This document shows, one piece after another, positions 1-5,150 of a DNA stretch of 5,391 nucleotides. A program made the position numbers and the translations under genes. The notes beneath the pieces were generated by a model. It was given only the letters and a program-made list of their open reading frames with translations, was not told where the DNA came from and searched no databases. The DNA lies in NCBI GenBank assembly GCA_937921525.1, contig CAKZUM010000107.1:1-5391 (forward strand), in the 5' to 3' direction. The DNA is from an uncultured Saprospiraceae bacterium. GTDB taxonomy: Bacteria > Bacteroidota > Bacteroidia > Chitinophagales > Saprospiraceae. Positions within the stretch are counted from its first letter, which is position 1, and every line of letters starts with the position of its first letter.

Positions 1-160
1 AAAATAATAATTATATTTCGACAAACACAACAATGGCAGTAATATATTAAATAATAATATTCAAATTTACATCGACATATTATTTAATAGCTAATACAAA
101 ATCGAATAAACCTCTCCAGATTAAAATAGTTAATATATAAAACAGCATATATAATATATA
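1..160. other. A/T-rich intergenic stretch without a gene
   Basis: This stretch is almost entirely A and T and has stop codons in all frames, so I see no coding region. The only structure is a 12-bp inverted repeat (45-56 TATTAAATAATA and 78-89 TATTATTTAATA, 21-nt spacer). In such A/T-rich sequence this could arise by chance or be the remnant of a 3'-end hairpin of a gene left of the window. Confidence 0.6.
45..89. repeat. 12-bp A/T-only inverted repeat
   Basis: The arms at 45-56 and 78-89 are perfect reverse complements separated by 21 nt. The stem would be weak because it contains only A-T pairs, and no T-tract follows that would make it an intrinsic terminator. Chance occurrence in A/T-rich DNA is a real alternative. 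Confidence 0.3.
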
Positions 161-169
161 AGCATTATA
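161..169. repeat. Left target-site duplication (9 bp) of MITE
   Basis: AGCATTATA at 161-169 is repeated exactly at 310-318, directly abutting the two ends of the inverted-repeat element at 170-309. Exact flanking direct repeats are the hallmark of transposition. Confidence 0.85.
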
Positions 170-309
170 CACACTACTGGACATTGTTTAGAACAGAGAA
201 TAGAGAGCAGAGAGTAGAGACGTATTTCGATTAGAAAACAACGAAATTTCGTCATTTTTTAAACGAAATCTGTCTCTACTCTCTGCTCTTTAAAATGTCC
301 AGTAGTGTG
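170..309. mobile_element. 140-bp MITE-like element with terminal inverted repeats
   Basis: The ends are perfect 16-bp inverted repeats, CACACTACTGGACATT at 170-185 and its complement at 294-309. A second perfect 17-bp inverted pair lies inside (205-221 and 272-288), and the centre is a 12-bp perfect palindrome, ACGAAATTTCGT (241-252). The arms are 71 and 57 nt long. The 14-nt difference is explained by a near-perfect tandem copy in the left arm only (194-207 and 208-221, 12 of 14 identical). There is no open frame, so the element would have to be moved by a transposase encoded elsewhere that recognises these ends. Exact 9-bp duplications of AGCATTATA flank it. The parent insertion-sequence family cannot be named from this sequence alone. 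If transcribed it would fold into a long hairpin. Confidence 0.85.
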
Positions 310-318
310 AGCATTATA
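310..318. repeat. Right target-site duplication (9 bp) of MITE
   Basis: AGCATTATA, identical to 161-169, begins immediately after the last base of the right terminal inverted repeat. The absence of mismatches suggests a fairly recent insertion. Confidence 0.85.
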
Positions 319-507
319 ACATTACTTTTTCTTAATACTTTAATAATCTAAGTAGATATAGTATTTCAGGAGGTTATTTTTTCCTAGACAAGGCGTGAAG
401 AAGATGAAGGAACGATAGTTCCTGAACCGCTTGCGGATGGGCTGCTAGCCGTAGCTACCTGACTGATGAACAACTCAGGATAGGGAAAAAAGAATCCCTG
501 ACAATAG

Positions 508-553
508 TATAGATATTTAGTACTTAAAGCATTAAGGCTTAAAGTACTCTATA
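508..553 (+). other. Long hairpin within candidate RNA
   Basis: Positions 519-530 pair with 537-548 over 12 positions with a single A-A mismatch, and the loop is ATTAAG. Below a 6-nt one-sided bulge (513-518), TATAG (508-512) pairs with CTATA (549-553), extending the helix. It separates the upstream multi-hairpin domain from the downstream G-rich pseudoknot region. Confidence 0.55.
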
Positions 554-572
554 AACTAATGTTTTCACTTTT

Positions 573-631
573 AGCCACGTACTGTTAGGTCAACATCAGG
601 GGCGGGTGGCTCGTCCAAAAACCGTTTGACC
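573..631 (+). other. Possible H-type pseudoknot
   Basis: AGCCAC (573-578) can pair with GTGGCT (606-611). GGTCAA (588-593), inside the loop of that stem, can pair with TTGACC (626-631), outside it. The two 6-bp helices interleave as in an H-type pseudoknot, with connecting loops of 9, 12 and 14 nt. A competing small hairpin in the G-rich segment near 600-616 is also possible, so the fold is a hypothesis. Confidence 0.35.
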
Positions 632-650
632 AGAGATGAGGGAGAGACAT

Positions 651-675
651 AAGAGGTATCCTCTGCATACCTTTT
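651..675 (+). terminator. Weak hairpin with short T-run at 3' end of candidate RNA
   Basis: AAGAGGTAT (651-659) pairs with ATACCTTTT (667-675) through nine positions including one G-U, with the loop CCTCTGC. The T-run overlaps the descending arm and is only four bases long, so it would be a weak intrinsic terminator or attenuator ahead of the gene at 771. It may equally be just the last helix of the RNA. Confidence 0.3.
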
Positions 676-770
676 GTTAGGTGACTACAAAGATCATTAA
701 TTTATTTTTTACAATAGCACTATATTTCATTTAGCATATAGAGTTTTTTATTAATTAAGTCATTGATAAG

Positions 771-3700
771 ATGACTTCAACCTTTAATCTAATATCTATG
801 GAAAATCCGTACAAGGGCGACGGCGGCGGTGGCGATAATTATCAGCCTTTATCCTTTTACCAATCCAGAATCTCTGGAGTAGAAAATGGTTTTAGTTCTT
901 TCTCTGAAGCAGATAAATTTTATTTTTCTTACGTTTCAGGTGGAAATGTTTATCTAATTAGTGAAGGTTATTCTTCTGAAAATGGAAGGGATAATGGAAT
1001 CAAATCCGTTACTAATAACTTGAGTAATGAAGCCCGATACCAAAAAATGGTTCATCCTAATGGCAAACATTACTTTAATTTACGTGCTGGAAATAATCAG
1101 AACATAGCGACTAGTAAGTGGTTTAATTCATTGGATGTAATGAATGCCGTGATTAGTCAAATAGCAAGTGGTAAGCCAGTAACTGCAGATAGGGTTGCTA
1201 AACAAACACTAGCAAGTAGCAGAGATGGTAAAGCATCCTCTAATAAAACACAAGATGAATATCTAGCAGCATCCTTTTATTCTGGAGCTAAAGGATTTCA
1301 TAAGTTTAAGCATGAAGGGGCTTTCTATTTTAGTTACAATGGTGCAGATGGTAAAACGCTTTTAAGAAGTGAAGGCTATTCTTCTGAAGCATCTAGAGAT
1401 AATGGAATCAAATCTGTTACCAATAATGCCTCTAACAAGGCTCGTTGGAAAACGGCTAGAACACCTGCTGGTAAGTATTATTTTAGCTTAAAAGCTGGAA
1501 ATCATCAAGAGATTGGTCAAAGTCCACATTTCTCTTCCGAAGAAGAAATGCAAAAGCATTTATCATGGATGCAGGGGAATGTATCTTCATCTGGTGGAGT
1601 CGCGTCTGCTAAGTCAGAATCATCTACTACTAGTAAGAGCAGTTCCAGTTCATCAAGTAGTAAGTCTGTTTCTGGTGGAGAGAGAGGAACAAAAGATAGT
1701 GGACAAACAGAATCTGGTAAACTTGGTATTACAGGTAAGACGGGTTTTGCAGCAGGGGCTGCCGCTGCAGGTGCTGGAGCTGTTAGCTCTGGAGATGGAC
1801 AAAAGGTATCTCGAAAAGCTGCTGCACCATCTGAAAAATTGACAGAGGAAAAACCTATCATTAAGGATCCTCAAGTTGTTTCTGTAAAAGCAGCTGCTCC
1901 TTCTACACCTGTAGATCAAGAAGATGATTATTTGCCTTGTTCTGCATACAGAGGCCACACGGTAAACGACAAACAGAATAACGTTGCTTTATTCAAGCAC
2001 GAAAACGGTCAATTCTATTTTGTATTATATCATTCAGGTACCAATGCGGTGAAGCTCCGTAGTGAAGGATTTCCTGATGCACAAGGAAGAGATCAAGAAC
2101 TATCAGGTGTGTTGAAATTCCACAATGATCGTTCTATGTACAAGCGAAAGTCTAAGGGTAACTATTATATGGATATCCTTTATGATAAAACTGGTAGAGA
2201 AGTCGGGCGTAGTTGTTTGCAAAAAGAGGCTACTACTGTCATAGAAAAACCTGCCGAAAAAACAGTTGCTGCTGAACCGTCTAAGGCTGCCGCAGTTTCT
2301 GCTGCTGCCGCAACCGCTGCCGCCGCTACTGCTGCGAAAGTTGCTGCTGACAAGGTTGCTGCCGACAAGGCTGCTGCCGACAAGGCTGCTGCTGAAAAAG
2401 CTGCCGCTGAAAAAGCTGCCGCTGAAAAAGCTGCCGCTGAAAAAGCTGCTGCCGAAAAAGCTGCCGCTGAAAAAGCTGCTGCCGAAAAAGCTGCTGCCGA
2501 AAAAGCTGCTGCCGAAAAAGCTGCTGCCGAAAAAGCTGCTGAGGCTAAGAAGATAGCGGAACGTGAAGCTGCTGAGAAAGCGGCAATGGATGCTAAGAGA
2601 AAAGCGGAACAAGAGGCAGCTGCAATTAAAGCAGAAGTGGAGGCTGCTAAAAAGGCAGAATTAGAGGAAGCTGCCGCAATCAAAGCTGAAATAGAGGCTG
2701 CCAGAAAAGCAGAACAAGCTGCTGCTGAGAAGAAAAAATTAGCCGCCGCTGCCGCTGCTAGTGCTGCCGCTGCTGCTACTGGAGTAGGTGCAAGTATGTC
2801 CTCTTCTAAACAAACAGTTTCTTCTAGTTCTTCTAGCTCCAGTTCTTCTAGCTCCAGTTCCTCTAGTTCCTCTTCTGGTACAACAATAGATGAAGAAGAT
2901 GATTACCTTCCATGTAGAGCTTATAAAGGCCATAATGTTAATGACAAAGAGAATAATGTAGCTTTGTTTAAGCATGATGATGGACAATTTTATTTTGTAT
3001 TATATACAGCTAATGGAGATGTAAAATTGCGTAGTGAAGGATTCCCTGATGCTAAAGTTAGAGATGAAGAATTGTCTGGTGTTTTGAAATACCACAATGA
3101 TCGTTCAATGTATAAGCGCAAAAAGAAAGGCAGCTATTACATGGACATTCTTTATGATAAAACTGGTAGAGAAGTTGGACGTAGTTGTTTACAAAAAGAG
3201 GGAACAGCTGCCACAACTACTACAACTACAGCCACTCCTGTTGTAACAAAAACAGTTGAAACTAAGAAAGTAGAAGCAAAGCCTGCTGAAGCTAAGAAAG
3301 TGGAAGTCAAAAAGACAGAAGTTAAGAAAGAATCTTCTACTTCTTCAACGGTTGCAAAAGGGGCTGCATTAGCAGCAGGTGCTGTTGGTGCCGCTGCTGC
3401 AGGTGGCAGTTTCAAAAAAGAAGAAGTTAAGAAAGAGATTGTCAAAAAGGAGGTAGTCAAGCCTGTAGAAGTAAAGAAAAAAGAGGTGGTTAAGAAGACA
3501 GTTGTAAAAAAGACTGTAGTCGAGGAAGATGACTATTTACCATGTAAAGACTATGAAGGACATCCAGTGACAGATAAAGCAAATAATATTGCTCTATTCA
3601 AGCACTCCAATGGCCAACATTATTTTGTAGTCTACAAAGACAATGGAAAAGTAAGATTGCGTAGTGAAGGCTTCCCAACTGCTGAAGAGCGAGAAGGTGA

Positions 3701-4973
3701 ATTGGCAGATGTAATCAAGCATTTAGGAGATCGCTCTATGTACAAACGTAGAACGAAAGGTGACAAGTTCATGGATATTCTCTACAACAAAGCAGGTAAT
3801 GAAGTTGCTCGTAGTTGTGTAGAACAAGAAGCTCCTAAAGCATCTGTCGCTAAACCAGTAGCTGCTGCTGCAACGGCTGCTGCTGCTACCGCTGCCACTG
3901 CCGCTACTACAGTAAAGAAGAAATCTAGTACAGATAAAGAAGATGACTATCTTATTTGTCGAGAATATAAAGGACATAAGATTACCGATCGAAAGAATAA
4001 TGTTGCACTATTCAAGCATAAAAACGGAGAGTACTACTTTGCTATTTATGACAAAAACGGTGATGTTAAACTTCGTAGTGAAGGCTTCCCTGATGCTAAA
4101 AAGAGGGATTATGAATTAAGAGGAGCTCTTAAAAACATCGGTAACAAGAACCGATACAAGAGAGTGTCTAGAGGTAATGTCTACTACGACGTACTACACG
4201 ACCAAAATGGCCGAGAGGTAGGACGTAGTTGTTTACAGAAGGAAGCAGTTGCTGCTCCTGCTGCTGCACCTGTTGCTAAGAAAGCCGTAGCACCTGTTGC
4301 TAAGAAAGTCGTAGCACCTGTGGCTAAGAAAACAGTCGCTGCTGCTGCTGCAACAACCGCTGCTACAGCGGCTACTGCTGCTGCAACTAAAAAAGCGGGT
4401 GCAGGATTAGCATGGTGGTTATTAATACCGCTTTTAGCTTTATTACTTTTTGGTTTATGGAAAGGATGTGCAGGTACAACGCCTCCTCCACCACCAGCTG
4501 CAATGGAAGCAGCACCTATTAAAAAGGTACCTCCAGTTGCTGTACCAACTTGTGCATGTAAAGGTATGAGTGGTCCAGTATATAGTTTGCCAACTAACGC
4601 TACTCCTAAAGTATTAACTAGATTAGGTACCAATCCTGAATTTGGTTACTCTAGAGATATGGGTAAGGAAGCATTCTTAAACAAACTAGGAAGTAGATAT
4701 AAGAATAATCGAAGAGATAAAGAATTCCTAGATGGTATCTTTACTTCATTAGGTTATAATAGTTTCTCTGATGTCACAGCTGATAAGATTGCTAGTGTTA
4801 GAATTGCTCCGGGTACGGTGGGCAATATCGGTGCTGGTAGCATTCACAAAACAATCTATGCGAAACTAGATGTATCTGGTAGAGATGTAGAAGCGTTTAG
4901 AATCAGCGGTCCTAATGCTTGTGCAATTCACTTTATGAAGACTTGTGGTAACCACTTCTACTATTGTGAATAA
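771..4973 (+). CDS. Large membrane-anchored protein with six YegP-like (DUF1508) modules
   Basis: The 1400-residue product has six YegP/DUF1508 modules at about residues 22-120, 162-266, 384-486, 709-810, 919-1020 and 1057-1158. The first two have the classical two-half form (FYFSY, GIKSV, NGKHYFNLRAGN); this part resembles E. coli YegP, which is about 110 residues. Linkers are low-complexity: Ser tracts (290-297, 684-702), Ala/Gly segments, ten AAAEK repeats (539-588) running into a charged helix to about 657, and Lys/Val/Glu repeats (829-917). One hydrophobic helix (about 1213-1230) precedes a proline run and a C-terminal domain (about 1261-1400) with five cysteines that I cannot name. No N-terminal signal peptide is visible, so the array is probably cytoplasmic and the C-terminal domain periplasmic, though polarity is uncertain. 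ATG 771 is the most upstream start after an in-frame stop at 756; ATG 798 (MENPYKG) is a fair alternative. No Shine-Dalgarno is visible. A structured RNA region precedes it and a terminator follows. Function is unknown; a scaffold or envelope-spanning role is speculation. Confidence 0.95.
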   Translation: MTSTFNLISMENPYKGDGGGGDNYQPLSFYQSRISGVENGFSSFSEADKFYFSYVSGGNVYLISEGYSSENGRDNGIKSVTNNLSNEARYQKMVHPNGKHYFNLRAGNNQNIATSKWFNSLDVMNAVISQIASGKPVTADRVAKQTLASSRDGKASSNKTQDEYLAASFYSGAKGFHKFKHEGAFYFSYNGADGKTLLRSEGYSSEASRDNGIKSVTNNASNKARWKTARTPAGKYYFSLKAGNHQEIGQSPHFSSEEEMQKHLSWMQGNVSSSGGVASAKSESSTTSKSSSSSSSSKSVSGGERGTKDSGQTESGKLGITGKTGFAAGAAAAGAGAVSSGDGQKVSRKAAAPSEKLTEEKPIIKDPQVVSVKAAAPSTPVDQEDDYLPCSAYRGHTVNDKQNNVALFKHENGQFYFVLYHSGTNAVKLRSEGFPDAQGRDQELSGVLKFHNDRSMYKRKSKGNYYMDILYDKTGREVGRSCLQKEATTVIEKPAEKTVAAEPSKAAAVSAAAATAAAATAAKVAADKVAADKAAADKAAAEKAAAEKAAAEKAAAEKAAAEKAAAEKAAAEKAAAEKAAAEKAAAEKAAEAKKIAEREAAEKAAMDAKRKAEQEAAAIKAEVEAAKKAELEEAAAIKAEIEAARKAEQAAAEKKKLAAAAAASAAAAATGVGASMSSSKQTVSSSSSSSSSSSSSSSSSSSGTTIDEEDDYLPCRAYKGHNVNDKENNVALFKHDDGQFYFVLYTANGDVKLRSEGFPDAKVRDEELSGVLKYHNDRSMYKRKKKGSYYMDILYDKTGREVGRSCLQKEGTAATTTTTTATPVVTKTVETKKVEAKPAEAKKVEVKKTEVKKESSTSSTVAKGAALAAGAVGAAAAGGSFKKEEVKKEIVKKEVVKPVEVKKKEVVKKTVVKKTVVEEDDYLPCKDYEGHPVTDKANNIALFKHSNGQHYFVVYKDNGKVRLRSEGFPTAEEREGELADVIKHLGDRSMYKRRTKGDKFMDILYNKAGNEVARSCVEQEAPKASVAKPVAAAATAAAATAATAATTVKKKSSTDKEDDYLICREYKGHKITDRKNNVALFKHKNGEYYFAIYDKNGDVKLRSEGFPDAKKRDYELRGALKNIGNKNRYKRVSRGNVYYDVLHDQNGREVGRSCLQKEAVAAPAAAPVAKKAVAPVAKKVVAPVAKKTVAAAAATTAATAATAAATKKAGAGLAWWLLIPLLALLLFGLWKGCAGTTPPPPPAAMEAAPIKKVPPVAVPTCACKGMSGPVYSLPTNATPKVLTRLGTNPEFGYSRDMGKEAFLNKLGSRYKNNRRDKEFLDGIFTSLGYNSFSDVTADKIASVRIAPGTVGNIGAGSIHKTIYAKLDVSGRDVEAFRISGPNACAIHFMKTCGNHFYYCE
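834..1568 (+). repeat. YegP modules 1 and 2 (classical subtype, no cysteine)
   Basis: These encode residues about 22-120 and 162-266. Each begins with a lead-in resembling D-x-Y-L followed by SFY, then a first half with FYFSY, SEGYSSE and RDNGIKSVTNN, then a second half with an NGK-YF-LKAGN type core. The two copies share long identical stretches such as RDNGIKSVTNN and are clearly a duplicated pair. The second half keeps sequence after the last strand, where a helix is expected, as in stand-alone YegP. Confidence 0.85.
1920..2228 (+). repeat. YegP-like module 3 (cysteine-pair subtype)
   Basis: It encodes residues about 384-486. It opens with EDDYLPC, continues with NNVALFKH, GQFYFVLY, LRSEGFPDA and a charged segment, then a shortened second half, YYMDILYDKTGREVGRSCLQKE being split here as YYMDILYDKTGRE and VGRSCLQKE. 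Cysteines are residues 390 and 482. The second half ends right after the RSC motif, so the final helix of classical YegP is missing. Confidence 0.85.
2336..2534 (+). repeat. 15-bp tandem repeat encoding AAAEK (TolA-like helix)
   Basis: Ten consecutive 15-bp units (2385-2534) encode AAAEK with identical GAA AAA ends. They differ only at the third bases of the alanine codons, which fall into a few patterns (GCT GCC GCT, GCT GCT GCC and one GCT GCT GCT). Degenerate units (KVAAD, KAAAD) precede them. The clustering of like units indicates recent expansion. The peptide should form a long alanine-rich charged helix, like the middle region of TolA, and it runs into a less regular Glu/Lys/Ala helix to about residue 657. 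Confidence 0.9.
2820..2876 (+). repeat. Run of 19 serine codons
   Basis: Residues 684-702 are all serine. The codons mix TCT, TCC, AGT and AGC. Two perfect copies of a 15-bp unit (TCT TCT AGC TCC AGT) lie in tandem at 2829-2858, showing local duplication, while the mixture of both serine codon families argues against simple single-codon slippage. The tract probably serves as a flexible linker ahead of module 4. A shorter Ser tract lies at residues 290-297. Confidence 0.9.
2895..3200 (+). repeat. YegP-like module 4 (cysteine-pair subtype)
   Basis: It encodes residues about 709-810 and is nearly the same as module 3: EDDYLPC, NNVALFKH, GQFYFVLY, VKLRSEGFPDA, HNDRSMYKRK and the REVGRSCLQKE end are shared. 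The DNA is also close near the 3' end of the module, which points to a recent duplication. Cysteines are residues 715 and 806. Confidence 0.85.
3525..3830 (+). repeat. YegP-like module 5 (cysteine-pair subtype)
   Basis: It encodes residues about 919-1020. It keeps EDDYLPC, NNIALFKH, LRSEGFP, DRSMYKR and an ARSC end, with cysteines at 925 and 1016, but differs from modules 3 and 4 at more positions. It is preceded by a Lys/Val/Glu repeat (VKKEVVK-like units, residues about 881-917). Confidence 0.85.
3939..4244 (+). repeat. YegP-like module 6 (cysteine-pair subtype)
   Basis: It encodes residues about 1057-1158. YLPC becomes YLIC (Cys 1063) and the end is again GREVGRSCLQKE (Cys 1154). NNVALFKH, VKLRSEGFPDA and the shortened second half are retained. 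It is the last module before the membrane segment. Confidence 0.85.
4266..4331 (+). repeat. 24-bp repeat encoding APVAKK units
   Basis: Three APVAKK hexapeptides recur every eight residues (1166-1171, 1174-1179, 1182-1187), linked by a two-residue spacer. The DNA is nearly the same between units (core GCACCTGTTGCTAAGAAA; the third copy differs by GTG for GTT). An Ala/Thr stretch then leads to the membrane helix, so this forms the basic spacer just before the membrane. Confidence 0.85.
4407..4970 (+). other. Membrane helix and cysteine-containing C-terminal domain of the large protein
   Basis: Residues about 1213-1230 form a single hydrophobic helix starting LAWWLLIPLL, preceded by KK and followed by K and a run of prolines. 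The domain after it (about 1261-1400) contains CAC at 1261-1263, then GPVYSLP, a charged middle part with RRDKEFLDGIF and a GNIGAG turn, then cysteines 1384, 1392 and 1399 close to the end. Five cysteines in a probably extracytoplasmic domain suggest disulfides. It does not show the OmpA peptidoglycan-binding motif, and I cannot assign a family. Confidence 0.75.
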
Positions 4974-4994
4974 TTAAGCAAATTCTTTTGCTAT

Positions 4995-5034
4995 AAAAAA
5001 GTCTTTCGGTAATTTACCGAAAGGCTTTTTTTTT
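4995..5034 (+). terminator. Strong intrinsic terminator after the large gene
   Basis: AAAAAAGTCTTTCGGTA (4995-5011) pairs with TACCGAAAGGCTTTTTT (5015-5031) with one G-U, leaving a tight ATT loop, and nine T residues occupy 5026-5034. It begins 21 nt after the stop codon. The A-run on the ascending side could let it act weakly in the other direction as well. Confidence 0.9.
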
Positions 5035-5095
5035 GTTCTATTATAAAATTCTAAAGGAAAATCGTATCTATGTGAAACTACTAAATTCTCAATTA

Positions 5096-5135
5096 TAAGT
5101 GCTAGGATATAAATAAGATTTAGTCCTAGCACTTA
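5096..5135. promoter_or_regulatory. 12-bp perfect inverted repeat upstream of the lipoprotein gene
   Basis: TAAGTGCTAGGA (5096-5107) and TCCTAGCACTTA (5124-5135) are perfect reverse complements around a 16-nt A/T-rich spacer. The repeat ends 15 nt before the ATG at 5151. No T-tract follows, so it is not an intrinsic terminator. It could be an operator for a repressor of the binding-protein gene or a hairpin in its 5' leader. Confidence 0.5.
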
Positions 5136-5150
5136 ACTACTTTCTATAAT

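Larger units (their letters stand above)
377..690 (+). ncRNA. Candidate structured RNA of unknown class
   Basis: This region has no open frame but is noticeably richer in G and C than the DNA on both sides. It holds a set of helices that can form together. A closing stem of 10 bp with one G-U pairs 377-386 with 481-490. Inside it lie a GGAAC/GTTCC hairpin with a GATA loop (409-422), a CCG/CGG hairpin with a CTTG tetraloop (427-436), a TAGC/GCTA hairpin with a CGTA loop (446-457), and a CCTGA/TCAGG hairpin (458-479). Downstream follow a long hairpin (508-553), a possible pseudoknot (573-631) and a hairpin ending in a T-run (651-675). I found no signature of RNase P RNA, tmRNA, SRP RNA, 6S RNA, TPP or cobalamin riboswitches, or group II intron domain V. 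It could be an independent RNA or the 5' leader of the gene at 771. Boundaries and strand are inferred from the folds only. Confidence 0.45.

Noticed and set aside
368..418. AGGAGG at 368-373 followed by a GTG-initiated 7-codon frame (395-418) as a leader peptide
   Set aside because: The distance from AGGAGG to GTG is about 21 nt, too long for a ribosome binding site, and the bases lie inside helices of the RNA candidate.
463..490. CTGATGA at 463-469 as a hammerhead ribozyme core
   Set aside because: The required stem II and the following GAAA box are not in the right place, and CTGATGA falls in the loop of the CCTGA/TCAGG hairpin.
377..690. RNase P RNA, tmRNA or cobalamin riboswitch
   Set aside because: The conserved cores (GAAAGTCC-type, tRNA-like acceptor with CCA end, GCCACTG box) were looked for and not found.
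721..728. TATATTTC as a Bacteroidota -7 box (TAnnTTTG) for the large gene
   Set aside because: The last base does not match and no TTG lies at the expected distance upstream; in A/T-rich sequence this match is not informative.
1513..1861. Alternative frames of about 110 codons on both strands within the large gene
   Set aside because: They overlap the clear YegP-array frame and have no recognisable domain or start signal.
2103..2683. Long reverse-strand open frames across the AAAEK repeat region
   Set aside because: They are shadows of the low-complexity repeat on the plus strand; their products are repetitive Ser/Phe or Ala/Phe strings with no domain.
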